Of a stretch of DNA of 51,998 bases, positions 51,727 to 51,998 are shown in pieces. Under the pieces are notes generated by a model, which was not told the origin of the DNA, searched no databases, and saw only the letters and a list, made by a program, of their open reading frames with translations. This stretch comes from Deltaproteobacteria bacterium (GTDB lineage: Bacteria; Desulfobacterota; Desulfuromonadia; Geobacterales; Pseudopelobacteraceae): NCBI GenBank assembly GCA_016182975.1, contig JACPFJ010000032.1, forward strand, positions 1 to 51,998, read 5' to 3'. Positions within the stretch are counted from its first letter, which is position 1; each line of letters begins with the position of its first letter. The position numbers and the translations under genes were made by a program.

Positions 51727-51998
51727 ATGTTCAAATCCAAGCTCATTCGCAAGGTGCTTGCCATCATCGGACTGACCCTCTGTATCGGCTTTGCCGGGAT
51801 GGGGCTGCTTACCATCTACCTGCAGTACTCCTCCACCATTGAGCTGCAGAAAAAGGTCGCCCGCCAGTTGACCGACACCATAGCCCACGACATCCTCACC
51901 CTGATGACGAAGGGGGACCTGAAGGAGTACGAGGCGTTCGTGAGGGACATCAAGAAGAGAGGCGTCGTCCTCGACATCCGGCTCTACAATGCCGAGGG
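51727..51998 (+). CDS. Membrane sensor protein, N-terminal part (cut by window end)
   Basis: ATG 51727 has GGAGGG 9 bases upstream. The first 90 codons encode a membrane helix (about 10-32, LAIIGLTLCIGFAGMGLLTI), then the start of a periplasmic domain (YSSTIELQKKVARQLTDTIA, LTLMTKGDLKEYEAFVRDIK). This is the opening of a methyl-accepting chemotaxis protein, a GGDEF or a histidine kinase sensor; the remainder lies outside the window. Its own promoter probably lies in 51600-51720. Confidence 0.8.
   Translation, partial: MFKSKLIRKVLAIIGLTLCIGFAGMGLLTIYLQYSSTIELQKKVARQLTDTIAHDILTLMTKGDLKEYEAFVRDIKKRGVVLDIRLYNAE

Overview
The window looks like chromosome of a Geobacter-type bacterium (Desulfuromonadota). 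The coding is GC-rich. The clues are a radical SAM protein of the TIGR03960 type fused to a DUF2344 domain next to an Rne/Rng RNase and L21/L27, a DUF6178 protein, several long hybrid histidine kinases, and a sigma-54 activator built on an iron-hydrogenase-like sensor. This assignment comes from gene content only.

Layout. (1) 1-6.1 kb: a repeat-rich intergenic stretch, then a leftward operon of TonB-dependent receptor, YfiR-family periplasmic protein and CHASE8-type hybrid histidine kinase, probably an outer-membrane-to-cytoplasm signalling unit. (2) 6.2-9.5 kb: small leftward accessory genes (DUF6398, a broken SEC-C gene, a small cysteine-rich protein, a YhcG-type PD-(D/E)XK nuclease, a truncated Schlafen/AlbA-like stub, a four-helix-bundle protein). 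(3) About 9.9-29.2 kb: a genomic island next to tRNA-Leu(CAG). Its right end has a P4-type integrase, an AlpA-like regulator, a Toprim/DUF3631 replication protein, a second tyrosine recombinase and a membrane coiled-coil protein. Its left and central part is a rightward cargo that reads as a defence region: Abi_2 (AbiD/AbiF) protein with a candidate leader RNA, DUF4236 protein, 1,514-codon SF1 helicase with a PD-(D/E)XK-like end and zinc ribbons, a tail-anchored zinc/winged-helix protein, a HEPN-like protein, and a tight operon of two metallo-beta-lactamase-fold proteins and a membrane protein. A copy of the tRNA 3' end at 9907-9921 marks the likely far att site.

(4) 29.4-33.5 kb: core genes (radical SAM/DUF2344 and rng), ending in a perfect palindromic terminator. 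(5) 33.5-41.3 kb: a ribbon-helix-helix gene with a good sigma-54 promoter, the hydrogenase-like sigma-54 activator, a frameshifted gene, LtrA, thioesterase, SRPBCC, DUF6178 and a 42-residue membrane protein. Part of this lies between two copies of a 56-base repeat. (6) 41.5-50.8 kb: glycogen phosphorylase with an in-frame amber codon near its end, then a signalling block: hybrid histidine kinase, divergent OmpR-type regulator, PAS-GGDEF protein, CheR and a CheY-like receiver. (7) 50.9-52.0 kb: rplU-rpmA with clear promoter and terminator, then the start of a membrane sensor.

The strongest leads are: the twin-MBL/membrane operon and its helicase and HEPN neighbours as a candidate defence system; the Abi leader RNA; a family of 9-base-period inverted repeats with shared ends at several places; a matched pair of 18-base sites linking the sigma-54 activator to its likely target; and the amber codon in glgP.
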